A DNA stretch of 48,663 nt, from NCBI GenBank assembly GCA_945828315.1, contig CALZQA010000009.1, positions 1 to 48,663 of the forward strand. The letters are read 5' to 3'. The DNA comes from an uncultured bacterium. GTDB taxonomy: Bacteria; Bacillota; Clostridia; Lachnospirales; Lachnospiraceae. Shown one piece after another: positions 17,057 through 25,247 of this stretch. The stretch's first letter is position 1. Each line of letters begins with the position of its first letter. The position numbers and the translations under genes are program-made. The notes beneath the pieces were generated by a model. It was not told the DNA's origin and ran no database searches. It saw nothing but the letters and a program-made list of their open reading frames with translations.

Positions 17057-17360
17057 TCTTTCCATCTATTTTAAATATCTGGCAGTGATGGCGCTGGTGA
17101 CCTACCTTTTGCGTGCGCTGCCCTTTGTACTTGTCAAAAAGAAAATAACGAACGTGTATATCCGTTCTTTTTTGGAATACATACCATACGGTGTGCTGGC
17201 GGCGATGACATTTCCGGCGGTATTCACTTCGGCGGGAGGAGTCATCCCTTCACTGGCAGGCATGACGGTGGCATTGATCCTCGCGTACCGCCGAAAGGGA
17301 CTTTTGACTGTGGCGATCGGAGCGGTCGCACTCGCGGCGATCGTAACGCTCATTTTGTAA
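17049..17360 (+). CDS. azlD: AzlD family amino-acid exporter, small subunit
   Basis: A 103-residue protein with three or four membrane helices, matching AzlD in length and in the conserved TYLLRALPFVL and FLEYIPYGVLAAMTFP. It completes the AzlCD exporter. Its start (ATG 17049) lies inside azlC, and AAGGAGG at 17037-17043 is the ribosome-binding site. A LysR regulator gene follows 30 bp later in the same direction. It may control the pair or be co-transcribed with it. Confidence 0.93.
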   Translation: MLSLSIYFKYLAVMALVTYLLRALPFVLVKKKITNVYIRSFLEYIPYGVLAAMTFPAVFTSAGGVIPSLAGMTVALILAYRRKGLLTVAIGAVALAAIVTLIL

Positions 17361-17390
17361 TGAACAAAACGTAGTGAACAGGAGGACAAC

Positions 17391-18302
17391 ATGACACTCA
17401 ACCAATTAAAATACGTCGTCACGGTGGCGGGCGAAAACTCTCTGAACGACGCGGCAAAAAAACTGTTTATCTCGCAGCCGAGCCTGTCCAATGCGGTCAG
17501 TGCACTGGAGACGGAACTTGGATTTTCGCTCTTTAACCGGACCAAAACCGGGATCACGGTCACTGCCGAGGGAGAGGAATTCATCGGTTACGCCAGACAG
17601 GTGCTGGAACAGTACGAGCTTCTGGACGCCCGGTTCATCAACCGCAGGGAGACGAAGAAAAAATTCAGTGTCTCCATGCAGCATTACACCTTTGCGGTCA
17701 ACGCGTTTATGGAAGTCATGCGTCAGTTCGGCATGGACAGCTACGAATTTGAGATCTATGAGGACAAGACCTACGAGGTGATCGAAAATGTTAAAAACCG
17801 CCGTTCGGAGCTTGGCATTCTGTATCTGAATGAATTTAATGAAAAAGTGTTAAAAAAGCTGTTTGCGGAAAATGGGCTTGTATTTCACCCGTTGTTTGAC
17901 TGTGGTCTGTACGTGTATCTGTGGAAGCATCATCCGCTGGCAGAACGGACGGTCATCGAGCTTGAAGATCTGCAGGAATACCCCTGTCTGTCCTTTGCTC
18001 AGGGGGAGCATAACTCGTTTTATTTTGCGGAGGAGGTGCTCAGCACCTACCAGTATAAAAAGATCATTAAGGCAAGCGACCGTGCAACGCTGCTCAACCT
18101 GATGGTGGGTATGAACGGCTTTACCATCTGCTCGGGCATCATCTGTGAGGAATTGAACGGCTCCGAGTATGTGGCGGTCAAGCTGAATTCGGATGAAAAA
18201 ATGACGATTGGCTACATCTGTGCGAAAGATACGCACATCAGTGAGATTGGTGCATGTTATCTGACGGAGATACAAAAATATAAAGAAAAAGCCATGCAGT
18301 AA
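17391..18302 (+). CDS. LysR-family transcription regulator
   Basis: A 303-residue LysR protein. The winged-helix DNA-binding domain covers residues 1-60, with VAGENSLNDAAKKLFISQPSLSNAVSALE. The effector-binding periplasmic-protein-like domain covers about 90-295. AGGAGG is at 17381-17386. It may regulate the azlCD genes before it or the OPT transporter after it. The OPT promoter carries an inverted repeat that could be an operator, and LysR genes often lie beside their targets. The effector is unknown. Confidence 0.92.
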   Translation: MTLNQLKYVVTVAGENSLNDAAKKLFISQPSLSNAVSALETELGFSLFNRTKTGITVTAEGEEFIGYARQVLEQYELLDARFINRRETKKKFSVSMQHYTFAVNAFMEVMRQFGMDSYEFEIYEDKTYEVIENVKNRRSELGILYLNEFNEKVLKKLFAENGLVFHPLFDCGLYVYLWKHHPLAERTVIELEDLQEYPCLSFAQGEHNSFYFAEEVLSTYQYKKIIKASDRATLLNLMVGMNGFTICSGIICEELNGSEYVAVKLNSDEKMTIGYICAKDTHISEIGACYLTEIQKYKEKAMQ

Positions 18303-18374
18303 AATGGTCGGAAATGCATTTTATTTGAGTGACGCAGTGACGTGATACCATGAAAAAGCCTGAAAAATAGGCGG

Positions 18375-18448
18375 TTGACAGCTTTTTTTCTGTCGGCTAT
18401 AATGGTTAAGATTGTAAGTATTCGGAGTCTGGCTCTGAAACGTTACAA
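18375..18448 (+). promoter_or_regulatory. Strong promoter, operator-like repeat and 5' hairpin of the OPT gene
   Basis: -35 TTGACA (18375-18380), 17 bp, -10 TATAAT (18398-18403): full consensus. Inside it, GACAG (18377-18381) and CTGTC (18390-18394) are inverted copies overlapping the -35 box. The predicted transcript starts near 18410 and almost at once enters a stem-loop: TTGTAA (18412-18417) with TTACAA (18443-18448), plus an inner TTCGGAG/CTCTGAA stem. Confidence 0.75.
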
Positions 18449-18474
18449 AATATTAACAAAAGGGGATTAGATAA

Positions 18475-20370
18475 ATGTCTAACGAAAACCAAAAAGAGTT
18501 AAAGCCGTACATCCCTGCGGACAAAGTATTACCCGAGTTGACGGTAGTGTCTATCGTTCTCGGTATTTTACTTGCCGTACTGTTCGGCGGCGCGAATGCG
18601 TATTTAGGACTGCGTGTCGGCATGACCGTATCCGCTTCTATTCCTGCAGCAGTTATTTCCATGGGTGTGATCCGCGTGATCTTACGTCGTGATTCCATTC
18701 TGGAGAACAACATGGTGCAGACCATCGGTTCCGCAGGTGAGTCTGTGGCAGCCGGAGCAATCTTCACCTTACCCGCAATCTTTATGTGGGCAGCTGAGGG
18801 TGGCGTGGACAACCCGTCACTGGCTGAGATCGCACTCATCACATTAGTCGGTGGTGTGCTCGGCGTATTATTCATGATTCCTTTAAGAAGTGCTCTGATC
18901 GTGAAAGAGCATGGTACACTTCCTTATCCCGAGGGAACTGCATGTGCAGAGGTACTGCTTGCCGGTGAAGCCGGTGGTGCAAAGGCAAGTACTGTATTTG
19001 CCGGACTCGGCATCGCAGCCGTTTACAAATTCATTGCAGACGGCCTGAAAGCATTCCCCAGTGAGGTTGACTTCTCCATTAAGAAGTACAACGGTTCCGG
19101 AATCGGAATGGATGTGCTTCCCGCATTACTCGGTGTCGGCTATATTTGCGGACCGAAGATTTCCTCTTACCTGTTAGCAGGTGGTACTGTTGCATGGTTC
19201 GTGATCATGCCTCTGATCGCTCTGTTCGGCGGAGATATGGTAATGTATCCTGCATCTGCGCCCATCTCTGAGCTGGGAACCTGGGGCATCTGGAGCAATT
19301 ATATCCGCTACATCGGTGCCGGTGCAGTAGCTTGCGGCGGTATCTTAAGCCTGATCAAGTCTTTACCGATGATCATTACAACCTTCCGCGATGCGATGAA
19401 GGGCTTAAAGGGCGGAAAGACAAACGATAACAGTCGTACTGCTCAGGATCTGAGCATGAATCTCGTGCTGATCGGAATTGGTATTGTAGCCATCGCTATG
19501 TGGCTGATCCCGATCATTCCGGTGAACTTCATCGGTGCGATCATCATCATCGTGTGTGGTTTCTTCTTCGCAACTGTATCTTCCCGTATGGTAGGTATTG
19601 TCGGAAGTTCCAATAACCCGGTATCCGGTATGGCGATCGCTACTCTGCTGATCTCTACCATCCTGTTAAAGGCAAGTGGAATGATCGGATATCCCGGAAT
19701 GGTATCTGCAATCGCCATCGGTACAGTTATCTGTATCATTGCAGCAGTTGCAGGTGATACTTCACAGGATTTAAAGACCGGTTACATTGTTGGTGCAACA
19801 CCGAAGAAGCAGCAGGTTGGTGAGCTGATCGGTGTCGTTGCTTCTGCAATCGCTATCGGTGGTATCCTGTATCTGTTAAACAGCGCATGGGGCTACGGTT
19901 CCGCAGAGCTTCCTGCTCCTCAGGCAACACTGATGAAGATGGTTGTAGAGGGCGTTATGGGTGGAGACCTGCCTTGGAACCTTGTATTTGCCGGCGTTGG
20001 TATCGCTATTGTTGTTGAGATCCTTGGCATTCCGGTACTTCCGTTTGCAGTAGGTCTGTATCTGCCGATCCATCTGAGTACTCCGATGATGGTTGGTGGT
20101 CTGATCCGCTGGTTCTTCGAGCGCAAGAAAGAGAACAAGGAAGGCATCGACCGCGGTGTTCTGTATGCTTCAGGACTGATCGCAGGTGAGGGTCTTGTAG
20201 GTATTCTCCTTGCAGTATTTGCAATCATCCCGATGGGTGAGGGTTCTCTGGGAGATTTCCTCGGCAGCATCCTTCCGTTCAATCTGGGTAACTGGGGCGG
20301 ACTGATCGTATTCGCATTACTTGCTGCAACATTGGTTTATGTTATTGTAGGAAAGAAAAAGAGTAAATAA
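18475..20370 (+). CDS. OPT family oligopeptide transporter
   Basis: A 631-residue polytopic membrane protein, the usual bacterial OPT length. Its many hydrophobic helices include the family block GANAYLGLRVGMTVSASIPAAVIS near the N-terminus and AGDTSQDLKTGYIVGATPKKQQ in the middle, both characteristic of OPT. These carriers import oligopeptides or metal chelates using the proton gradient. The strong consensus promoter and a terminator make it a single-gene unit. The nearby PepD dipeptidase suggests that imported peptides are then cleaved, but the two are separated by the terminator. Confidence 0.93.
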   Translation: MSNENQKELKPYIPADKVLPELTVVSIVLGILLAVLFGGANAYLGLRVGMTVSASIPAAVISMGVIRVILRRDSILENNMVQTIGSAGESVAAGAIFTLPAIFMWAAEGGVDNPSLAEIALITLVGGVLGVLFMIPLRSALIVKEHGTLPYPEGTACAEVLLAGEAGGAKASTVFAGLGIAAVYKFIADGLKAFPSEVDFSIKKYNGSGIGMDVLPALLGVGYICGPKISSYLLAGGTVAWFVIMPLIALFGGDMVMYPASAPISELGTWGIWSNYIRYIGAGAVACGGILSLIKSLPMIITTFRDAMKGLKGGKTNDNSRTAQDLSMNLVLIGIGIVAIAMWLIPIIPVNFIGAIIIIVCGFFFATVSSRMVGIVGSSNNPVSGMAIATLLISTILLKASGMIGYPGMVSAIAIGTVICIIAAVAGDTSQDLKTGYIVGATPKKQQVGELIGVVASAIAIGGILYLLNSAWGYGSAELPAPQATLMKMVVEGVMGGDLPWNLVFAGVGIAIVVEILGIPVLPFAVGLYLPIHLSTPMMVGGLIRWFFERKKENKEGIDRGVLYASGLIAGEGLVGILLAVFAIIPMGEGSLGDFLGSILPFNLGNWGGLIVFALLAATLVYVIVGKKKSK

Positions 20371-20398
20371 AAGCAGTTAAAACGCATATGCAAAGGGG

Positions 20399-20434
20399 CT
20401 GCACTATTCGGCGAGATCCGAATAGTGCAGTTCT
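20399..20434 (+). terminator. Terminator of the OPT transporter gene
   Basis: CTGCACTATTCGG (20399-20411) pairs perfectly with CCGAATAGTGCAG (20418-20430) over 13 bp, followed by TTCTTCT. Confidence 0.88.
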
Positions 20435-20452
20435 TCTATCAAAGGAGTATTT

Positions 20453-20803
20453 ATGGCAAAGAAAAAAGCAGACAATTTTTTAGACTATATCCCCAAACAC
20501 AATTCCCTTTATGAATATCGTACAAATGAGAATGGACTGATCGAGGTAAAGATCGTCAACAAAGGACTGTTCAACCGTATCGCCCAGATCTTTTTCAAGC
20601 GCCCGAAAGTCAGCTGGATCGAGCTGCCGGGCATGGGCACTTTTATCTGGAATCAGATCGATGGTAAACGCACTGTTTACGAGATCGGCCAGCTGTTAAA
20701 AAACGAATATGGACAAGAGGCAGAACCGCTCTATGAGCGCCTGTGCACATTTATCAAATCACTGCACAATAGCTGCTTTATTGTTTACGAAAATAAAAAA
20801 TAA
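20453..20803 (+). CDS. PqqD-like small protein, unlinked to a RiPP cluster
   Basis: A 116-residue protein. The C-terminal 75 residues resemble PqqD, the winged-helix fold that binds leader peptides in RiPP pathways: WIELPGMGTFIWNQIDGKRTVYEIGQLL is the typical strand-plus-helix region, followed by an amphipathic helix. The N-terminal 40 residues are charged and extra to the fold. AAAGGAG (20440-20446) precedes the ATG. No radical SAM enzyme, precursor peptide or protease of a RiPP system is nearby. It is followed 21 bp later by pepD and may be co-transcribed with it. Confidence 0.7.
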   Translation: MAKKKADNFLDYIPKHNSLYEYRTNENGLIEVKIVNKGLFNRIAQIFFKRPKVSWIELPGMGTFIWNQIDGKRTVYEIGQLLKNEYGQEAEPLYERLCTFIKSLHNSCFIVYENKK

Positions 20804-20824
20804 GCAACAGAAAGAAGGTATATT

Positions 20825-22279
20825 ATGGCAGTTTTAGAAAATCTGGAGCCGAAAAAGGTATTTCATTATTTTGAGGAGATCAGCAATATTCCGCGCCCCT
20901 CATACAAGGAAAAAAAGATCAGTGATTATCTGGTTGGTTTTGCAAAAGAGCATGGTCTGGAGTATTATCAGGACGATCTGTACAATGTCATTATGATCGC
21001 GCCTGCAACGGAAGGCTATGAAAACGAGGAGCCGATTATTTTACAGGGACATATGGATATGGTCTGTGAGAAAGAGCCGGGCGTGGAGATCGATTTTGAG
21101 AACGAGGGACTGACATTGATGATTGAGGGCGATTATGTGACTGCAAAGGGCACGACCCTTGGCGGCGATGACGGTATCGCCATTGCCTATGCGCTGGCGA
21201 TCATGGATTCTCCGGAGATCGCACATCCCAGACTGGAGGTCATCATCACCGTATCTGAGGAAGTCGGTATGGAAGGTGCAATGGGTATTGATCTGTCCAT
21301 GCTGCAGGGCCATAAAGTGCTGAATCTTGATTCGGAGGCAGAAGGTGTCATGACGGTCAGCTGTGCCGGAGGAAACAGCAGTGTCTGCCATATCCCCGTG
21401 AACTATGAGCCCGCAGAGGGCGTACAGCTGGCGCTGGCAGTGAAGGGCCTCAAGGGCGGTCATTCCGGAGCTGAGATCGATAAGGGCAGAGCCAATTCCA
21501 ACCTTGTGATGGGACGTCTGCTTCTGGCACTGGATCAGGCAGATACAGGCATTGCGATCGCACAGCTTTCCGGCGGTGCAAAGCAGAACGCGATCCCCCG
21601 TGAGACAAACGCCGTGATCGTGGCAGCACCGGAGAAAAAGGATGCAGTCATCACGTGTCTGCAGGAGACGATCGCACAGATCAAAAACGAGTATGCAACA
21701 CCGGATCCGGATATGGCGCTTGATATTACAGAGCAGAGCAGCGGATCTGTGCAGGTGTTGACCAAAGACAGCGCAAAGAAGGTACTGATGCTGCTCAACA
21801 ATCTGCCCGGCGGTATCCAGTCCATGAGTGCAGACATCGCAGGTCTGGTAGAGACATCGTTGAACATGGGAATACTGGCACTGGATGAAAAGGAAGCGCG
21901 TATGGAGTTCGCAGTGCGCAGCTCTGTGATCAGTGCGCGTGATGCACTGACGGCACGGATCCGAAATCTGGTAGAGTACGCCGGCGGCAGTCTGGAAGTG
22001 GGCGGTGTTTACCCGGCATGGGAGTACAAGAAGGATTCCGTGCTGCGGGAAGACGCTGCACGTATCTATGAGCAGATGTACGGAAAAGCACCCCGCATTG
22101 AGGCAATCCATGCAGGTCTGGAGTGCGGAATTTTAGCCGGAAAGATCAAAGATCTGGACGGCGTTTCCATCGGTCCTGACATGATCAGTATCCACACCTT
22201 TGAAGAAAAATTGTCTATTTCCTCCACGAAGCGCGTGTATGAATTTGTGCTGGAAGTATTGAAATGTAAGCATGACTAG
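20825..22279 (+). CDS. pepD: Aminoacyl-histidine dipeptidase (PepD)
   Basis: A 484-residue cytosolic M20-family metallopeptidase, the normal PepD length. It hydrolyses Xaa-His and other dipeptides. Metal ligands lie in QGHMDMVCEK and GTTLGGDDGIAIAYAL, the catalytic Glu pair is in VSEEVGMEG, and a late His is in SIHTFEE. The inserted lid domain (about 185-390) includes GLKGGHSGAEIDKGRAN, a PepD hallmark. AAGAAGG precedes the ATG. It sits between the PqqD-like gene and a HAD phosphatase in the same direction with short gaps, probably one operon. Confidence 0.95.
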   Translation: MAVLENLEPKKVFHYFEEISNIPRPSYKEKKISDYLVGFAKEHGLEYYQDDLYNVIMIAPATEGYENEEPIILQGHMDMVCEKEPGVEIDFENEGLTLMIEGDYVTAKGTTLGGDDGIAIAYALAIMDSPEIAHPRLEVIITVSEEVGMEGAMGIDLSMLQGHKVLNLDSEAEGVMTVSCAGGNSSVCHIPVNYEPAEGVQLALAVKGLKGGHSGAEIDKGRANSNLVMGRLLLALDQADTGIAIAQLSGGAKQNAIPRETNAVIVAAPEKKDAVITCLQETIAQIKNEYATPDPDMALDITEQSSGSVQVLTKDSAKKVLMLLNNLPGGIQSMSADIAGLVETSLNMGILALDEKEARMEFAVRSSVISARDALTARIRNLVEYAGGSLEVGGVYPAWEYKKDSVLREDAARIYEQMYGKAPRIEAIHAGLECGILAGKIKDLDGVSIGPDMISIHTFEEKLSISSTKRVYEFVLEVLKCKHD

Positions 22280-22311
22280 TTGGGAGACTGATAGAGGGAG
22301 ATGACAGGAAC

Positions 22312-22992
22312 ATGAATACAAAAGCAGTGATCTTTGATCTGGATGGAACGCTTCTTAATACGTTGCAGGATCTTTGTAACAGCACCAATGCGGCGCTGGC
22401 TCAATATGGTTACCCGGAGCGCACACTGGACGAGGTGCGCAGCTTTGTCGGAAACGGAGTGAAACTGTTGATGCTGCGGGCATTAGGTGTAGATAAGCCG
22501 GAAGACTGTCCGGATTTTGATCAGGTGTTTGAGGCATTCCGGGCTCATTACGTGCTCCACAGTAACGACTGTACCTGTGCATACCCGGGCATACCGGAGC
22601 TTCTGGCAAAGTTAAAGGAGGCCGGTGCGCCGATGGCGATCGTGTCCAACAAACTGGATGCGGCCGTCAAACAGCTGAATGACATTTATTTTAAAGACTA
22701 TATCTCCGTGGCGATCGGAGAGAACGAGGCGGCCGGTGTAAAGAAGAAACCGGCACCGGATACGGTGTACGCAGCTCTGCGGGAGCTGGGCATTTCTGCT
22801 GAGGATGCGGTCTACGTGGGTGACTCCGAGGTGGATATTGCCACCGCGAAAAACGCAGGAATTCCATGCATCAGTGTGACCTGGGGTTTTCGGGACAGAG
22901 AGTGGCTTCTTGCACATGGAGCGGAGCAGCTGTTTGACACCCCGGAAGCTGTATGGGAAGAGCTTGCCGGCTGTCAGGATACCGGTAAGTAA
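22312..22992 (+). CDS. HAD-family hydrolase, phosphoglycolate phosphatase type
   Basis: A 226-residue haloacid-dehalogenase phosphatase with a helical cap. Motif I is FDLDGTLLNT at the N-terminus, with the nucleophile Asp first; motif II is VSNK; motif III Lys is in KKKPAPDT; and motif IV is VGDSEVDIATAKNAG. It removes phosphate from a small metabolite. The family resembles Gph and PpaX, but the substrate cannot be fixed from sequence. It lies 32 bp after pepD and ends at a terminator that doubles as the next gene's promoter region. Confidence 0.9.
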   Translation: MNTKAVIFDLDGTLLNTLQDLCNSTNAALAQYGYPERTLDEVRSFVGNGVKLLMLRALGVDKPEDCPDFDQVFEAFRAHYVLHSNDCTCAYPGIPELLAKLKEAGAPMAIVSNKLDAAVKQLNDIYFKDYISVAIGENEAAGVKKKPAPDTVYAALRELGISAEDAVYVGDSEVDIATAKNAGIPCISVTWGFRDREWLLAHGAEQLFDTPEAVWEELAGCQDTGK

Positions 22993-23010
22993 ATAGTGAC
23001 AGAAAATCAG

Positions 23011-23036
23011 GCGGCTGCGTTGACAGCCGCTATTTT
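23011..23036 (+). terminator. Terminator after the HAD gene, overlapping the next promoter
   Basis: GCGGCTG (23011-23017) pairs with CAGCCGC (23024-23030), followed by TATTTT. The hairpin loop and right arm contain the -35 box of the symporter promoter. Confidence 0.75.
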
Positions 23037-23088
23037 CTATGCTACAATACTTTAGTCAATAAAAGCGTTAAACCGCAACGCTTTAACG
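23020..23088 (+). promoter_or_regulatory. Symporter promoter with overlapping inverted repeats
   Basis: -35 TTGACA (23020-23025), 17 bp, -10 TACAAT (23043-23048). Just downstream, AAAGCGTT (23062-23069) and AACGCTTT (23077-23084) are perfect inverted copies, interlocked with a second pair CGTTAAA (23066-23072) / TTTAACG (23082-23088). This looks like an operator placed over the early transcribed region. The regulator is unknown. Confidence 0.75.
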
Positions 23089-23118
23089 TGGTAAAAACAA
23101 AAGAAAAGAGGATTAGTT

Positions 23119-24660
23119 ATGATCGCAAAAATTTTGATGCTGATCATCTTCTTTGGAGTGATGGTCGCAATCGGCTTGTACTGTCGCAAGCATGCAACAG
23201 ATGTCAACGGATTTGTCCTCGGCGGAAGAAGTGTCGGCCCGTGGCTGACCGCATTTGCCTATGGTACATCTTATTTTTCAGCAGTAGTATTTATTGGCTA
23301 CGCCGGACAGTTTGGATGGAAATACGGTATTGCAGCCACATGGATCGGACTCGGAAACGCTGTGATCGGCTCATTGCTGGCATGGGTTGTTTTGGGACGC
23401 CGGACACGTGTTATGACCCAGCATTTGGATTCCGCAACTATGCCGGAGTTTTTCGGCAAGCGTTTTGACAGCCCTGCATTAAAGATCTGTGCGTCTGTCA
23501 TCGTATTTATTTTCCTGATCCCGTATACCGCCTCTCTCTATAACGGACTTTCCCGTCTGTTCGGAATGGCATTTAATATTGATTTTAAGCTCTGCATCGT
23601 GATCATGGCAGTGCTCACCGGAATCTATGTCATCGCAGGCGGTTATATGGCCACTGCGATCAATGACTTTATTCAGGGTTGTGTCATGCTGATCGGTATC
23701 GTGGCAGTCATAGGAGCCGTACTGAACATGAACGGCGGCCTGATGGGCGCACTGGATGGACTGGCACGCATTGAGGATCCGGCGGTGTCAACAACGCCCG
23801 GTGTGTTTAATTCCTTCCTCGGACCCGATCCTATAAACCTTTTGGGCGTTGTCATCCTGACATCGCTGGGTACCTGGGGACTTCCTCAGATGGTTCAGAA
23901 ATTCTACGCCATTAAGAACGAGAATCAGATCCGCAAGGGTGCTGTGATCTCTACGTTCTTCGCGCTGGTAGTAGCCGGCGGAAGCTATTTCCTCGGCGGT
24001 TTCGGCCGTCTGTTTTCAGACAAGATCGATGTCGCAGCGGAAGGGTATGATGCGATCATTCCCACGATGCTTTCCGGTCTGCCGGATCTCTTGATCGGAC
24101 TGGTTGTGATCCTTGTGCTCTCAGCGTCTATGTCTACGCTGTCTTCACTGGTTATCGCATCCAGCTCCACACTCACGATCGACGTGTTGAAAAATCACGT
24201 GATCAAAAAGATGGATGAGAAAAAACAGCTGTTTTGTATCCGTGTGCTGATCGTTGTATTTATTGCGATCTCTGTTGTCATCGCGATCGTGCAGTACACA
24301 AACAATGTGACATTCATTGCACAGCTGATGGGTGTTTCATGGGGAGCACTGGCAGGCGCATTCCTTGCACCGTTCCTCTATGGACTGTACTGGAAGAAGA
24401 CCACAAAGCTGTCTGTATGGGTAAGCTTTATCTTCGGCGCAGGTATCATGGTGCTGAACATGCTGGCGCGCAGCTCCTTCCCGACATTGCTTCAGTCACC
24501 GATCAACTGCGGAGCATTCGCAATGATCGCAGGTCTGGTGATCGTACCTGTTGTCAGCCTCATCTCGCCCAAGCAGGATGAAAAGGCAGTGGACGAGATC
24601 TTCTCCTGCTACGACAAGACCACAGAGGTGCGCAAGTCGCAGTCACTGGGCAACGACTAA
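23119..24660 (+). CDS. Sodium:solute symporter (SSS family)
   Basis: A 513-residue membrane carrier with about 13 predicted helices. FVLGGRSVGPWLTAFAYGTSYFSA contains the unwound sodium-site segment of the family, and GLPQMVQKFYAIKNE lies in the central loop, as in PutP-like symporters. The substrate could be a sugar acid, an amino acid or another organic solute. AAAAGAGGA precedes the ATG at 23119. It is transcribed alone from its own promoter with an operator-like repeat, which suggests specific induction or repression. An 8-bp stem at 24713-24752 follows. Confidence 0.92.
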   Translation: MIAKILMLIIFFGVMVAIGLYCRKHATDVNGFVLGGRSVGPWLTAFAYGTSYFSAVVFIGYAGQFGWKYGIAATWIGLGNAVIGSLLAWVVLGRRTRVMTQHLDSATMPEFFGKRFDSPALKICASVIVFIFLIPYTASLYNGLSRLFGMAFNIDFKLCIVIMAVLTGIYVIAGGYMATAINDFIQGCVMLIGIVAVIGAVLNMNGGLMGALDGLARIEDPAVSTTPGVFNSFLGPDPINLLGVVILTSLGTWGLPQMVQKFYAIKNENQIRKGAVISTFFALVVAGGSYFLGGFGRLFSDKIDVAAEGYDAIIPTMLSGLPDLLIGLVVILVLSASMSTLSSLVIASSSTLTIDVLKNHVIKKMDEKKQLFCIRVLIVVFIAISVVIAIVQYTNNVTFIAQLMGVSWGALAGAFLAPFLYGLYWKKTTKLSVWVSFIFGAGIMVLNMLARSSFPTLLQSPINCGAFAMIAGLVIVPVVSLISPKQDEKAVDEIFSCYDKTTEVRKSQSLGND

Positions 24661-24712
24661 GCCGGCAGTATGGTAAAATAAACGGCTCATCGGACGTACT
24701 TCAATTAATAGA

Positions 24713-24752
24713 GGCGGAGTGTATGCAACCGGAAAGGTAGATGTACTCCGCC
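24713..24752 (+). other. Hairpin after the symporter gene
   Basis: GGCGGAGT (24713-24720) pairs with ACTCCGCC (24745-24752) around a 24-nt loop. There is no T-run, so it is a weak terminator or a processing/stability element. Apart from it, the 150 bp between symporter and Xre gene show nothing I can name. Confidence 0.5.
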
Positions 24753-24810
24753 AGAATTGTCATATCAATTTTGTTTCATTGCCCTATGGGCGTTCCCCTA
24801 TCCTTCATTA

Positions 24811-25158
24811 CTATTTGCCTGCGTGCTCCCACAGCCGGCACAGCTGCACCAGCTGCTTCATCTGATTCATGGCACACCGCTTGGCATGCGAGGGCAGCGT
24901 TCGGTAGAGTTCCAGTAACTCCTGTTCGTCGTCAGGCAGGTAAGAGGGGTGTTTTTGTGGGGACAGACCCAGCAGATAATCAGAGGAAATGTTCAGATAA
25001 CGACAGACCTCGCGGATGAGGCTCACACTCATCCATCGTCTGCCGTTGAGATAATTATTGAGAGAAGAATTAGAGACTTGCAGTTTACCTGCAAGTCTCT
25101 TTTGTGAGATGTGTTGTTCCTTCATGATCTCCCGTATGCGATTGGCTGTTGATTCCAT
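24811..25158 (-). CDS. Xre-family HTH regulator, small
   Basis: A 115-residue protein with an N-terminal lambda-repressor-type HTH (about residues 5-65: ISQKRLAGKLQVSNSSLNNYLNGR) and a C-terminal helical part of about 45 residues. The start is taken as the ATG at 25158 because CTCCTTT on the plus strand (25167-25173) gives an AAAGGAG ribosome-binding site 8 bp upstream. The frame runs back to 25218 without such a site. The target is unknown. SDYLLGLS is common in phage-like and stress regulators, but no phage genes are near. A hairpin lies in its leader. Confidence 0.85.
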   Translation of the reverse strand: MESTANRIREIMKEQHISQKRLAGKLQVSNSSLNNYLNGRRWMSVSLIREVCRYLNISSDYLLGLSPQKHPSYLPDDEQELLELYRTLPSHAKRCAMNQMKQLVQLCRLWEHAGK

Positions 25159-25173
25159 TTGAAATGCTCCTTT

Positions 25174-25192
25174 CGCAGCGAAAAACGCTGCG
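25174..25192 (-). promoter_or_regulatory. Hairpin in the leader of the Xre gene
   Basis: CGCAGCG (25174-25180) and CGCTGCG (25186-25192) form a 7-bp stem with a 5-nt loop. On the minus-strand mRNA it ends directly before the AAAGGAG ribosome-binding site, so it could affect translation or act as an operator. Confidence 0.45.
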
Positions 25193-25247
25193 TCCTTTCT
25201 TTTTTTTCTAACGAGCATATCGCATAAAATCAGGACTAAGCCTCACA

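Noticed and set aside
20453-22279. RiPP biosynthesis cluster around the PqqD-like gene
   Set aside because: No radical SAM enzyme, precursor peptide or exporter of that type is present; pepD is a normal cytosolic dipeptidase.
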